Shown: positions 46,881-58,950 of the stretch, in pieces
How positions within the stretch are numbered: the first letter of the stretch is position 1
How the letters are laid out: every line of letters starts with the position of its first letter
Source: Gnetum montanum
Lineage: Eukaryota; Streptophyta; Gnetopsida; Gnetales; Gnetaceae
DNA: 64,000 nt
Assembly: GCA_015680685.1 (NCBI GenBank)
Contig: MNCI01036530.1
Coordinates: 168,610 to 232,609 of the forward strand
Direction of reading: 5' to 3'
Notes under the pieces: generated by a model
Database searches by the model: none
Seen by the model: the letters and a program-made list of their open reading frames with translations, nothing else
What the model was told of the DNA's origin: nothing
Position numbers and translations under genes: made by a program

Positions 46881-48383
46881 GAAATTCTCATTATCATTTT
46901 CCTTGACTTTATCTATGTTTGACATTTGATTGAATTTTTCTTGAGTATTATGATTACTTATGATGTATCCTTTCTCAATCAAATAGTCACATTCAAGGTA
47001 ATATATTATATTATTCAAGGCTTTTATTTTCATGATTTCTTCACCATTGGGTTTGTTGATAATGCAAAAATTGCTCTTGAAATTAATGCTATTTCCTTCA
47101 TCGGAGACTTGTCCAATAGAGATGAAAGGATTAGAAAGATTAGGATATAATACATATTGTAATCGATGAATTTTTATCCATTTAATTTAGCTACATAATC
47201 TCTTATTCCTTCTATGAGTAAGTATTTACTACCTTCAATTTTGATGTTGCTAAGAATATTTTTTTGTTTATAATTTAAAAGATAATTTTTGGAGGCTGTC
47301 ATGTAAACGAAGCGTCCACTATCTATAATTTAAAAATCTTTCTTTATTTCTCTAATTGAATTGAAGGTTGCATAATTTCTTTGCTCTTCTTCTTGATTAT
47401 CCTTTTGAGAGGATGAGGAAGTATCTTATCTCATTTATGAAATTTATCCATGTATTATTTTAAAATCGATTTTCATCTAGCATTGGTTAATAATATGACA
47501 TTTTCTTTTGCAGAAGTTAGGATATGATACTAAGTCTTAACCCTGTCTTTGTCTTCTAGATTGATTTTATCTACCTTCTCCTTTAGCTAAACCTATTCCT
47601 CTTCCTCTTATATTTCAACCATCATTTTCTTCTGAGTTTGTTTCTTAATATTTATTTTGATAATTGAATCTTTCTCTCCCTCTAGGTCTTCCTTTCTTAT
47701 CTCTTCTTCTTTGGTTAGTTATGTAGGCTTGATCATTGTCACTAGATTATTTGTTATTCTTTATAATTTGCAAGGTTTTGACTTGAGTAACTAATTCATT
47801 GATCCTAGGCATGTTAAATTCATTTGAAAGAGTAATGTTTTCCATCATGTTTTCAAATCTTGGATCTATGCAGAGAGCTTGAATAATTTTCTAAATAGTT
47901 TGCATATTAGTATATCCATAACTAAATTCATCTACTTTTTGTATGCTATCAGAAAATCCAATAAAGGAGTCTTTAATACTTTCATTTCTTCCAATTTCCA
48001 AGGTATCATATTTTTATTTGTATATTAGTTACAATTGTTGATTTCTAAGAATCCCTTGTATTCTAATTGGAGATTATACCATACTTTTTTGGCAATAGTA
48101 TGAAGACTGTATCTACTACAAATAACTTGTGAGATATCAGTCAATAGCATCATGAGAGAAAAATTGTTATTCTTCTTCTTTGTTTCATATTTTTTGATTT
48201 GTAATCTAGTAAAATCTTCAAAATCATGGATGAATTCAAAATATATTTTACCTATTTCTCAATAATCACTATGTTCAATGAGGAGTTTCATCATATTTGT
48301 CCATAGAGTAAAATCCTGAGAGTCATAAAAGATGATGGAGCATCTATCTATGTCTTTTGTACTTATTTTTGTAGATGAACCTA
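46881..48383 (-). pseudogene. copia protease and gag (copy B)
   Basis: Protease: IIDSGRFVYMTASKN near 47329-47285 with DSG intact at 47315-47323, followed by LSNIKIEGSKYLLIEGIRD. gag: 47330-48383, charged helical frames with stops, nearly the same sequence as 41641-42710. An internal plus-strand open stretch at 46926-47150 is antisense and not a gene. Confidence 0.65.
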
Positions 48384-48399
48384 GTGCTCTATTACAAAG

Positions 48400-48855
48400 T
48401 AAAGTAATTTTGGATAGTGAAAGAATTACTTGGTTATGTTGACTTCACAATCAATCAACTAATAAAATTTATATTTTTGGAAAGCTTAGGAATTTCTCTA
48501 TAATTTGAAAATAATAAGTACTATAAAAGATATTTGACTGTGGAGGTTATGTTATGTTTTTTCCAACATATAAAAAATCATAGTAATTTTGGTAGTTCAA
48601 ATTTGAGAGATGATAACTCATAATTTATTTACTTTCTAATGCTAAAAGTTTAAGTAAATATTTTCATAGATATTAGATTTAGGATAAATCCAGAATCACA
48701 TCAAACCAGTGAGAGATGAAGGAGAAATAATCCTATTATTGGCCATTATTCATTCTAATAAAATTTTAAGACTTAGAAAATCTTCCAAATCTTATAGTGA
48801 ATATCTTCCAAATTGTAATAGATATTAAGATGAAATTGAATAAAATGTAGCAACC
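48400..48855 (-). repeat. 5' LTR (B) of the copia tandem
   Basis: Aligns with both flanks of LTR A (42725-43435) and is followed on its gag side by a degraded tRNA-iMet PBS at 48384-48398. Lacks the ~260-bp internal part present in LTR A. The outer border is not sharp. Confidence 0.6.
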
Positions 48856-49259
48856 TATTATAGCTTTCAAATAAATCTATAAGCATGGAAAAATATTTTG
48901 AAATAATTGATATATGATCAAAATAGTGAATGTTCCCAATTTTGACTATTCAATTTCCAATATTTAGTAAATAATGATGAATGATGTTGATGAATTGATG
49001 ATGAACTATTTAAATTCTTGCTAAAATTACATTGATGATTCATTATAAAAATTTTTGAGAGATTCCTTAGATATATATATATGTGACAAGTGGGATAAAG
49101 TTTACTAAAAATAATATGATATAGCCCCAATCTAGAAATTAAATATATATATGGATTGGGGTCAAAATAACATTACAAATATCCAGAAGTTTACTATATT
49201 TTATTAAAATAAACTTTTATTATATAATAAAAAAATTTATATCTTATATGTTAAAAAAA
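48856..49259. other. Junction between copia LTR and host gypsy element
   Basis: AT-rich. 49190-49270 resembles 43016-43090 inside LTR A (CTATATTTTATTAAAATRAA), so the copia LTR may extend to here with a rearrangement. TA repeats at 49070-49082 and 49144-49154. Confidence 0.35.
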
Positions 49260-50850
49260 TAACACTCTCTTGGATCATTAGGTGGCTTTTTTGCTAGTTG
49301 AGCTTTAGATTAGTTTCAATACATTGCTTTAGTACTTACTCTTGGTGATTCAATGCTTATTCAAAATTAGCACCATAGGTGAAGTTATCTATAAGAACTT
49401 TCATACCACTACCAATTTTCTATTGCAAAATGTTAAGAACAAGATATTTGAAGGTCGTAGGAGCATTGCATAGGCCAAAGGACATATTTCTATATTCAAA
49501 AGTCCACCAAAAACTTGTTAAAGTTGTTTTTCCCTAGTATTATAGAGAAATTTGGAATTGATTATAGCCACTATACCTATCTAGAAAACTGTAGCATCTA
49601 TGCCCTACTAGGGTATTTAACACTTGATTAATAAATAACAAGAAAAATGATCTTTGAAAGTATGCATGTTTCAACAACTTGAAATCTATGCAGATTCTTT
49701 AATGTTCTTTTTTTTTTTGATACAATGAGAAGTTGGTTCACCCACTCGCTATCTATCACAAGATAGATGAATTGAGCCTTGAGGAGCTTTTCAACCTTAT
49801 TTTTGACAACTTGTTTCAACTTTGAGTTCAATCTTCTTTGTTGCTATCTCTTGGGATTGATTATGGAGTTAGTGTAAATATAATACAAGTATATTTGTGA
49901 ATCTATCCTTGTTAGTTCATCATATAACCATGCAAAAGATGCTAGTCATTTTTTGTCTACTTTTAGAAATTTTCATTTATGCTCTTTAGTGAGATGGATG
50001 TTTATAGTTTTTGGTTTCCCATTATTTAAGAACATATATTTTAAAGATTCTAGTAATGTTTTCAATTCTAAGGGCTTTGGTTTAGAGGTTTTTGGAACTT
50101 CTAACTCTTCAATATCTATCTATGGTTCTCTAATATTCTCTAAATCTAAGGGTTGGTTCCTAATTTGCTTCATTTTATTTCTCTTATCCATGTATGTACT
50201 TTTAAGGACCTTAACTGGTTCTATGTATATTGTAGAATTAGAATTATAATTAGTGGTCAATAACTAGATGCCATCTTATTTTATGATTGTTGCATATAGG
50301 CACCTTTAGACACTTTTGAATTTGACACATCTTTTTCATGTTTGTATATTTATACTTTTGATTGTCCATATGTTTTATATGCAGTCACATCTTGTATCAC
50401 TATACACGATGAATGGAATCCTCTTCTTCTCTATCTTACTGAATTTATTCTCTTGAATATTTTTAAGGAGTGATCTCTAATTTCTAAATTGGTATCAATT
50501 TAACTTAGTGAAGCCCTCTCCATAATTATAGGAAAGTCACCTTTGTGATTATTTACATGGATTACCAAGAAATATGTTGGATATGAATGCCCATTGAGGG
50601 TAGCTCTAAAGTTTTCTACTAATCCTAATAGAATAGTAGTGGATTAGTTTGCAAGCTCTAACTTGATATTACATTTTATAAGTGGAGGTAGGTTTCATTT
50701 TTTGTACATTTATTGGAAAATCAAGTTTATACTAGAACCTGTATCTAATAAAGCTTTATTGAGTTATTTCTTGCAATTTTAAGTAGATGAGGGAACTTTC
50801 ATGATCAGTTCTTTTTTTAAAAAAGATCTCCTACCTTAATTCAATTTATA
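49260..50850 (-). pseudogene. Athila/Tat-type gypsy protease and reverse transcriptase (right half of a split element)
   Basis: Minus strand from the right: protease active site ALLDTGSSINLIFQ near 50752-50710. RT start MNSKLKQVVKNKVEKLLKAQ then FIYLVIDSEWVNQLLIVSKK near 49831-49710 (the NPxxKExVxKExxKLLxAxxIYPxxxSxWVSPxxxVPKK block), YRNMSFGLCNAPTTFKYLVL near 49495-49435, DNFTYGANFE for DDFSVFGxSFD, and CIETNLKLN with KSHLMIQES near 49330-49280. The catalytic DD reads IDN. RT stops here; RNase H and integrase of the same type reappear at 41640. Confidence 0.72.
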
Positions 50851-52400
50851 ATGGCATGATTCAACATGATAGTTTGGATATTTTGAGGTCTTTTTTAAAG
50901 GTAACTTGGTATATATCCCTTGGTTAGTTTAAGAGGATTCCATGGCCATATATACCTAAGATGATTTGAGTAGAATTTTAGCCTAAAAAATGACCTTTTT
51001 CAAGGCTTACGCTTGGAACCACTTGAACAATCATCCACTTGCAAGGTCATGGCTCTTATGGTATTCCATTGATGAGGTTGTAGAGGGATTCTAGCTTGCA
51101 TAGATGGTGTAGGTAGTAAAGGAATATATGTATGTTATGGATGATGTTGCGAGTGGTGAGGATTTGTGTGTAGGGAGATTCAACTTGCAGAGTGACAAGT
51201 CTATAATATTTAGATGGATAATAATGATGGAAAGACATTTGGATGATAGAGCCACTTGGTAATAGTAGCTATTGGAGGTGGTACCCATAGAAATTTGACT
51301 ATTGGTAAGGATATTAGTACTTTGGTGGTGACATGTCCAGGATTACGGGCTATGCCATTGCTGATAGTAGTCTTAAGGGTGAGTTAGCATTCCTCTTGGT
51401 ACTATTGTTATTAATCAAACTACTCCCTATAGTTGCATTGAGGATAAGATAACTTTATATATGTTTTCCTATTGATGAAATTTGGATTTAAGACATACAT
51501 CCTAGACTCTTGTAAGTGTGAAAAAATTGATTAACCATCTTTAAGATGTTCATATTAGCATATGTCACATCCTTTATTATTTGAGTTAGAGTTTGCGACC
51601 TCTTCGACTGCTACAACCTTATTTTTTTTATGGTACTAGTCCTTGTCCATATAATTATTTATTCTTTTGTCTTTGTCCTTGGATCTTTGTTATTTTATTT
51701 TATCCTCCATGATCTTTAGTGTTGATTGGAACTTCTCATTGAGAGATACCCACATTTTTTCTGCCTTAGATGAAATTCTTGTAACAGATTATTATATCAT
51801 CCAGATTTTTTCTTTGGATGACCTATTATGGTAAAGATTATTGGAATATGAGACCTATCACAACCTAGCATAAAATTAAGCAATATAATATTATGGCCAC
51901 CAAATGGTCCATTAAAACCAATATCTTAATTAATCTCTCTCAAATTGAAAGAAGACTTGTAGATTATTAAAAAAATTCAACAACATGAGCTAAATGTTTT
52001 TTCCAAAAATTAGCAAATATGAAGTAAAGAAAATATGCATGCATGGAATGGCTGATAGAAACGAATAGAGGAAACATGTATATCAAAAATAGAGCAAAAT
52101 AGAACATTGCATGTGGTTGGCAGTAGGAAACATTTGCAAAGCAGTGTGCAAAATAAGATAGATCTAATTTGTTAAATTGTTATATCCAAAAAGAAAACTA
52201 TAAAAAATAGATATGAAGTAGATCTATATAATATTGGAAATAGGAAGCTTTGAAATGACAAATCTAGATTATAAAAAAAGAAAAAGAATCTGCTATGAAT
52301 ATTCTAGAAGATGTATCAAGGATTAAAGGCATCTAACAAGGAGTTATGTTATCCCATTTTTTCTCTGATGTGTGTACTTGACGTAGACCTGACAAGAATG
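50851..52400 (-). pseudogene. gypsy gag-like remnant
   Basis: Minus-strand frames with moderate protein-like composition (for example PHQWNTIRAMTLQVDDCSSG near 51075-51015) lie between the protease and an LTR-like promoter. No zinc knuckle or firm capsid motif is readable. Called gag from position. Confidence 0.35.
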
Positions 52401-54250
52401 TTTGTAGATTGAGAAGTTGACTAAATAAAAGAGATAGATCAGATTAGTGTGTTAATCTAATTTTGAGCAACTCTCTATGTGTTAGGAGGATGACACAAAG
52501 AGGATACAAATACATTAGTAGAGGAAAGAAAGAAAGAAATTAGAGGATCTTATATCTTTAATAGGAGAATAGTTGTTTTGTAAAAGATCAAGTATTTGAA
52601 AAGGTTTATGAAATCATTTTAATTACAAAGAAGATAGTTACACTAGTTATAGAGATAGCCAAACATGTTAGAAGTCAACTAGATGTTTCAAATTTTAATT
52701 CCTTTTTGTTTAGGGGTATCCTCCTATTTATAGGTAGCAAATGTCTCATACATTATGAAGAAATGACACATTGGGATCCACAAAATCTTCTAGAAGGTTT
52801 TGGATAGTAGAACTAATATGTAGATGATTTCTATGAAAATTGATGTTGGAAATCAAAAGTAAAATCAATGTTGAACATCAAAGAGCTAGTTAATGTTGAA
52901 TATCAAATAGCTAATTTTCCTAGAAAAGCTAAGTTAGAATTGATGCAAGAGATGACACTAGATGTGAAAACTAAAAGTCACAGAAAAGAAACTAAAAATG
53001 ATGTTTTAGATGATGTAGAACATCATTTCTAGTAAGAGTTGAATATGAGACTAGAAACTACATTCCAAATAATGTAGAATGTCAAATCTAGGTGGCTAAA
53101 GATGGCTTTGAGCTGAGAAGTCATAAGATGTACCTTGAACTCTAACTTATATAGAAAAAGTAAAAGTAGGTACAACATTACATCCTATTTATGGATACTA
53201 TTGAATATCTAAAGAAGAATCCATCAAGAAAAGACATAAGTTAGGTACCTGTAAGAGGGTTTAATGAAGCACGATAAATGGAGAGAAGCCTAGGATATTG
53301 CTAATATACTTATGATGGTATGCTATACCACAAATGGGGAATGACTAGATTCCAAAAAGAAAATAGATGTAGCGCTATCTAATCCACTTAATTCTCTCAT
53401 TCACATCTTCACTAAAGTAAAATAGAGATTTATTTGGCCTTGCTAATGTATAGTATGAACAGAGAAAGGAATAGAGAAGGAAAGGAAGATAGTGAAAGGA
53501 AAATAAAAAAGTAATAAAAGTAGAAAAAAGAATGTTAGGAGCATTGCCAATACATTAATGATGAGGTGATGTATCACAAAAGTAGGACATAGGTAGATCC
53601 CTAAGCCAACCACTTATTTACTCCACTCATATGTAAATTTAATGCTTCTTACATCACTCTACAGTTAATACTCCCTTACTAAATTAGGGTAGAAAGACTC
53701 ATTCAACCTTACTAATTCTAAATATAGAGAGGAATGGAAATAGATAAGGAGATGAGATGTGTGACATGTTGTTCCCAGATGTGATAAAAACATGATTACT
53801 TAATTTATTGCATTCATCATATTCGTAAGTAATATGATAGAAATATAATAAAATACTTTAATAAATGAATTAATTGGTAAATAAATAATTGAAACTATGG
53901 AAAAAAAAAGAAAAGCAAAAATATTTTATTAATGGGAGAAATTACTATAATGCCATCTAGGTTGTCTTTCCATGCCACTTAAGCCTTAGAGATAATTTGA
54001 CACTGCCACCATGGTTAGGTTGTCTAGCCAAAGGGGTGATCAGTCCCTTCTTGTCTCGCTTCACCCAACTCCCATCAGTTGCCTTTCTAGGATTTGCAAC
54101 TCCATGTTGGCATGACTTCTAAACTTATGCTTAAATGGCATAGGTCAAACCCATTCCGAAGGGATACATGAATAATTGTAACTCCTCATAATAAAGTGCC
54201 CCTTCATTTGAAGGTTAATTACATTATTACAATTTGCTTCCATCCTTAAC
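52400..54250 (-). repeat. LTR-like region with minus-strand promoter and internal tandem repeats
   Basis: The minus strand has TATAAATAGGAGGATACCCC (TATA box at 52724-52732). Upstream of it (higher coordinates) are three 25-26-bp units at 52841-52866, 52867-52891 and 52892-52916 built on AATGTTGAACATCAAA, further GATGTAGAACATC copies to about 53080, and a diverged pair of ~300-bp units at 53270-53560 and 53545-53760. Probably the 5' LTR of the split gypsy element; no second LTR copy was found to prove it. Confidence 0.45.
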
Positions 54251-54439
54251 AAGGGATGGGATGTTATAATTTTCCCTCCCATAAGCATCCAGCTCATCCT
54301 TGAGCACTTCCTCTATATCTAGCTACTTAGCTGCTACTTCACTGTTATGCTCCTTAGCTTTAGTTCCTTTATTTTCCTCATTATCATTTATACAAATAGA
54401 AGATCATAAGTTATTAAACATAATTTATTACATTAATAA

Positions 54440-55720
54440 TAAATAAAATTTATCATTCAATATCATGATGATCAAAAAGTTAGGGGTAAGTATTAAAAAT
54501 AAACTTCTTATTTTCCTAAGTCTTCCAATCATAATTTGATCCTTGAACAAGTACTTCACTGATAGTTTTATTTCATAACTTCTTTGTTCATTGGTTCTTA
54601 ATTGCAATGGGTTTAACTTCAAAGCTAGTGTTGGATCATAATGTAAAAGTATTCTAGTCTAGCACATATGGTACATCATTTTCATGAATTTCTTTAGCAA
54701 ACTTACATGGAAAACTAGGTGAATTCTTAAAGTTGTTGGAAGATTTAACTAATATTTCACTTTGTCAATTCTTTTAGAAATTTGAAAATATTGGGGTGCC
54801 AAGTTAATATATTTTCCAAGTTTAAGAGAAATTTTGGTAATTTTAGCTCTCAGTAATACTTGATCTCCCACTTGGAATTCTTTATTAAGTCGATGTTGAT
54901 CTGCATATCCCTTATATTTATCTTGGGTAGCTTGTAAATTTTGTTTAACTCTCATGACAATGTTTTCTATAATTTTCATTTTTTCTTCCTTCCATTTCGT
55001 TCTTAAGGTTGGATCTACCTAGGTTAGTGGTGTATGACAGTTATGTCCATATATTACTTCAAATGGTGTTTGATGTATGGAATCTTGATAATTGTTAGTA
55101 TAGGCAAATTCTGCCAGGTGCAAGTAATTCTTCCATGTTTTTGGTCTACTCCCAACATAGTTTTTTAGGCTATCTTCTAATATTCTATTAACACATTTAG
55201 TTTGCCCATCAGTCTTAGGGTGGTAAGCTATGCTAAAATTCAACTGGGTTCTAAGCTCTTTGAAGAAATTTTACCAGAATTTGGATTTGAACTTGGTATC
55301 TTGATTCGAGATGATAGATTTCAGACATCCATGTAATCAAAATACTTCTTGTACAAATTTTTGGGCTACTTCTTTGGCTATGTTTGTAGATTTCAAAGCT
55401 ATAAAATATTCCATCTTTGATACATGATCAACCACCACCAAAATTGAGTAATTTCCCTTTTGGTTATTGGCAATCTCATAATGAAATCCATTGCGACATC
55501 TTCCCATTTCTAGGTTGAGACTTCAAGAGGTTGTAGTAACCCACTAGGTTTTCTTTGTTTAGCTTTTATTCTTTGGTATGTTGGGCAATTTTTAATGTAT
55601 GAGGACATATCATTCTTCATTCTAGGCTAGAAATGAGATTTACGTATCATCATATAAGTCTTAATATAACTTGGGTGTCCTGCATATGGTACTTCATGTG
55701 CTTCACACAACAATCTTAAT
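54440..55720 (-). pseudogene. Chromovirus integrase with chromodomain-like tail
   Basis: Core: KWEDVAMDFI near 55515-55485 (first catalytic Asp), then SRI-type degraded second-Asp block near 55300. NFSIAYHPKTDGQTKCVNRI near 55240-55180 carries TDGQT but Cys-Val replaces the catalytic Glu region. LHLAEFAYTNNYQDSIHQTP follows. C-terminus: YADQHRLNKEFQVGDQVLLR (54749-54979). Tail near 54610-54470: TKKLxNKTISEVLVQGSNYD then NKKFIFNTYPxLF, a chromodomain-like pattern ending in YPxLF. Frameshifts between pieces. Confidence 0.78.
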
Positions 55721-55899
55721 CTCTAATTTTCTTCTGGTATGCACACTCTTTATTCTTTCATTAATACAACTTGATATCAAGGCTCAGAGGAAATATTGGT
55801 TAAAATATTCTTGAAATAAGGATCTTGTTTTATTTGTTCTTCCATAGGAATTGTTAGCACACCTATCATCAAGTTCCACATTCAAGTAAGGACATCGGC

Positions 55900-56400
55900 T
55901 ACCACATTTTGTTTACAAGGGATATATTTGATTTAAAAATCATATTCAGCCAATAATTCTACCCATCACCATTGACAAGTATTCAAAAAAGTCTATCTCT
56001 GCAAATATTATAAACTTTTATGATCTATTTTTAGTACAAACCTTTTTTTCACAAAGATAATGTCTTCAAACTTTCAAAGCATGAACAATTGCTAATAATT
56101 CTAAATCATGGGTTCAATAATTTATCTCAACTCCTTGTAATTAATAAGATCCATAACATAGCACTCTATCTTCTTGTGAAATAACTACACCGATTCCTAT
56201 TCCATAGGCATCTATGGATACTTTAAAAGATAATTCTTCATCTAGAATTCTCAGAATGGATGCTGTTGTGAGTAGCATCTTTAATATGAGGAAAAATTCC
56301 TTGCATTTTTCATCAAACTTGAACACATGCTTTTCTAGCAAAAGGTCAGTCAAGGGGGCTACTAAAGTAAAATAATCTTTAATAAAATGTCAGTAAAAAC
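55900..56400 (-). pseudogene. Chromovirus RNase H
   Basis: FDEKCKEFFLILKMLLTTAS then FKVSIDAYGIGIGVVISQED (first Asp kept) near 56310-56170, LELLAIVHALKV-stop-RHYL near 56100-56050, and a YIPCKQNVVADVLT block near 55930-55890 for the GKxNVVADALSR motif. Stops in the second half. Confidence 0.75.
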
Positions 56401-56569
56401 CTACTAAACCTAGAAAACTGCGAACTACTATAACATCTTTTAATTCAAGCTAGTCTTGAATTGCACTAATGTTTGCTAGATCTACTTGCAATCTTTTCTT
56501 AGAAACTATATGTCCTAAGTATGAAACTTCTTCCTTAAAAAGTTCACATTTACTCAATTTAGCTTTCAA

Positions 56570-57270
56570 CTAATGCTCTTTAAGAATTTCCATTGTAATT
56601 CTCAAATGTTTAACATGTTCTTCTCTTGAATTAGAATAAACAAGTATATCATCCATAAATACTATAACAAAATGATCAAGATATTCATGGAAAATATTAT
56701 TCATTAATGCCATGAATGTTACAGGTGCATTAGTTAATTCAAATGACATCAAAAAAAATTCATATAATCCATATTGGTTCTGAAAGTAGTTTTCTCAATA
56801 TCTTTCTCCTTATTCCTTATTTGGTAATAACCTGATTTTAAATTAATCTTTGAAAAATAACATGCACCTATAAGTTGATCAAACAAATCATCAATTTTAG
56901 GCAAAGGATAAGTATTTTTAATCATCACTTTATTCAATGCCCTATAATTGATGCATAGTTTTAATGTACCATCTTTATTTTTAACGAATAAGACTGCTGC
57001 AACCCAAGGTGATTTGCTAGGTTGAATTTTCCCTTCTTCCAATAGTTGATCTAATTGTACTTTTAACTCTCTTAATTTAAAAGTGGAAAATCTATAAGGG
57101 GCTTTTGAAATAGGCTGTGTACTAGGAAAAATATCAATAACATGATGAATAGTTCTTTTTGGAGGAAGTTCTCTAGTTTTGCCAAATACTGAGTCTTTAT
57201 ATTCTTCAAGTTCTTTTGAAATCTCAATACCTATAGATTTTTGACCTTGGGTTACTTTGACAACCAACAT
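56570..57270 (-). pseudogene. Chromovirus reverse transcriptase, one frameshift
   Basis: Two overlapping open pieces, 56749-57270 (173 codons) and 56570-56752 (60 codons), meet at a single frameshift. Motifs: [100 protein letters not shown], then SFELTNAPVTFMALMNNIF and IVFMDDILVYSNS with both catalytic Asp kept (FMDD 56648-56659). The best preserved RT in the window. The first catalytic Asp block reads [11 protein letters not shown] for KIDLRSGYHQI. Confidence 0.88.
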
Positions 57271-57439
57271 TGTAACATCCTTTTTGACTAATCTATTGGC
57301 TTACTTAATGGTTATCTTATGAATTTTCTTTACTATTGCTACCTCCCTTAGAACCCTGACTCCATCAATGGTTGAGACTTTTTAAATATGAGTTCCAAAG
57401 TCGGCAGTAATATGAAATTTCTATAGGAAAGATATTTCT

Positions 57440-57690
57440 AAAATCACATCAACATCACCTAGTTCAAATTCGAAGAATTCATCAATGAGTCTTGCAAAGT
57501 AAAGGTGATTTCTCCATACCTGGTATGCTTGCTCATGGTCATTCCATCTACAAGTTCTATCTTAATAATTTTCTTGAAAGGTAAACTTAATTTCAATAAA
57601 ATAATTAACTTTGAAGAAATAAAGTTATCACTAATAGTACTATCAATCAAAAATTTAATTTATTTACCTTTAATTAATCCTTTAAAAATT
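57440..57690 (-). pseudogene. Chromovirus protease
   Basis: The minus strand reads FLIDSTISDNFISSKLI near 57660-57610, the IDSGATHNFIS block with DSG changed to DST, then IKIELVDGMTMSKHTRYGEI matching the V-A-D-G block, and FTLQDSLMNSSNLN. It follows gag in the usual order. Inactive by the active-site change. Confidence 0.75.
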
Positions 57691-57779
57691 AGTAAACCAA
57701 ATTGAAATTTACTTAAACTTGATTTAGTTGATGCAAATATCTTCTTCACGATTGTGGTGGTGGTTGGGATTTTTCCTTT

Positions 57780-58950
57780 GTTCATGTTTGAATTGGATTT
57801 TTGATTCCTAGTTTGATTAGTCCTTTGTACCCTTGCCTACAATTTTGGATAGTCTTATTTAAAATGAACTTCAGCACAAACAAAACATCCCAACCTTGAT
57901 TAAGCTTTTGGTTGGTGCTTCTTTTATCATTGCTTTGGAAATGGTAGGTTGTTGAAGGGTTGCTTGTTGAAGGATAGTTCATACTTGATTTAATTATTCA
58001 TAATCCTTAGCAATTCTGTATGCTTCATCCACTATTTGAGGATTATGTGCTTAAGTCTATGGATGCAGTTAAGCATGTAGTCCACCAATGAACTTTGAAG
58101 CTAACTTTCCCTCATCCTAGTGGTTGACATACCAAGAGAAATCATAGAATTCCTTGTAGTAATCTTCCATGGATTGCCTTCCCAATCTTAAATAATCAAA
58201 TCTCATTTTACACTCTTTAAGGAAAGAATCGATTACAAATTTTTGTTCAAAATCTTGACAAAAATTGAGCTAGTTTATAATCAAACACTGAGATCTCAAT
58301 CCATTCTACCATGTTGTCACAAGTCCTCTTAAATACAAAGAGACAACTTCTAAAGATTCTTGACTTGATAGATTCAACATATTAAAGTCATTTTTCATTA
58401 TATCAAGCTAATCATTTCCCTTGGCACTAGATCCAAAGGCTCATTCATAATGATCTAGTTTTACTTTCTTGGAATGAACTTGTGTTAGTCATTCTCTAGG
58501 TGCATTATGCCAATTTCCATATCCCTCACCTTTGGTTTCTATTGTATGGCCTAAAGGAGGGATTTCAGTATCCTAGTGACTAGTAGGTGGGGGTTGATTT
58601 CGGTGTCCCTAGGGAAAAGTTGACCTTGATCTTGGTGTTGATCCCTAGGTGGAACATGGGTATGATTTGAAGGTTGAGTGAGATAGTTAGTTAATTACTT
58701 GATGGAGTTTGTAAAGGAATCCATCTTTTATTGCATGTATGATCATTTATCCTTTAAACTTTGGGACAATTTCCTAATTTCCTTAGATATATTTTACATC
58801 TCTATCCCAAATCCTTGATTTGACTGACAAAGCTCTTCTTAAACACCCTTGATCTCATTAATTTGATATTTAAGGGTATTCATCTGGTCATTGACTTGGG
58901 CCTCCATTGCTTTCCAATTTATTCTTTGGGTTTTGGACATTGGTAAGATG
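57780..58950 (-). pseudogene. Chromovirus gag
   Basis: KMRFDYLRLGRQSMEDYYKE then FYDFSWYVNH near 58210-58120 matches the F-x-L-x-Q-x-M-x-V-x-x-Y-x-x-F-x-x-L core of retrotransposon gag. IVDEAYRIAKDYE near 58045-58005, and a knuckle CFVCAEVHFKxDYPKL near 57885-57840, whose third ligand His is kept and last Cys lost. Several stops. Confidence 0.7.

Larger units (their letters stand above)
41641..48855 (-). mobile_element. Ty1/copia tandem sharing a middle LTR, nested in a gypsy element
   Basis: Minus-strand order from the right: LTR B (48855-48400), degraded PBS, gag B, protease, integrase, inserted solo LTR, reverse transcriptase, RNase H, LTR A (43435-42725), PBS, gag A ending near 41641. 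gag A and gag B, with their upstream LTR parts, are the same sequence in direct orientation. This is one full element followed by the start of a second sharing its LTR, the usual product of unequal LTR recombination. Confidence 0.75.
54263..58950 (-). mobile_element. Second chromovirus (Ty3/gypsy), internal region
   Basis: Minus strand: gag, protease, RT, RNase H, integrase, chromodomain-like tail, polypurine tract TATGGGAGGGAAAA near 54269-54282, then TTATAACATCCC, an LTR start of the TGTAACATCCC type. It is less decayed than the first chromovirus. The 5' LTR on the right was not recognised. Confidence 0.82.
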
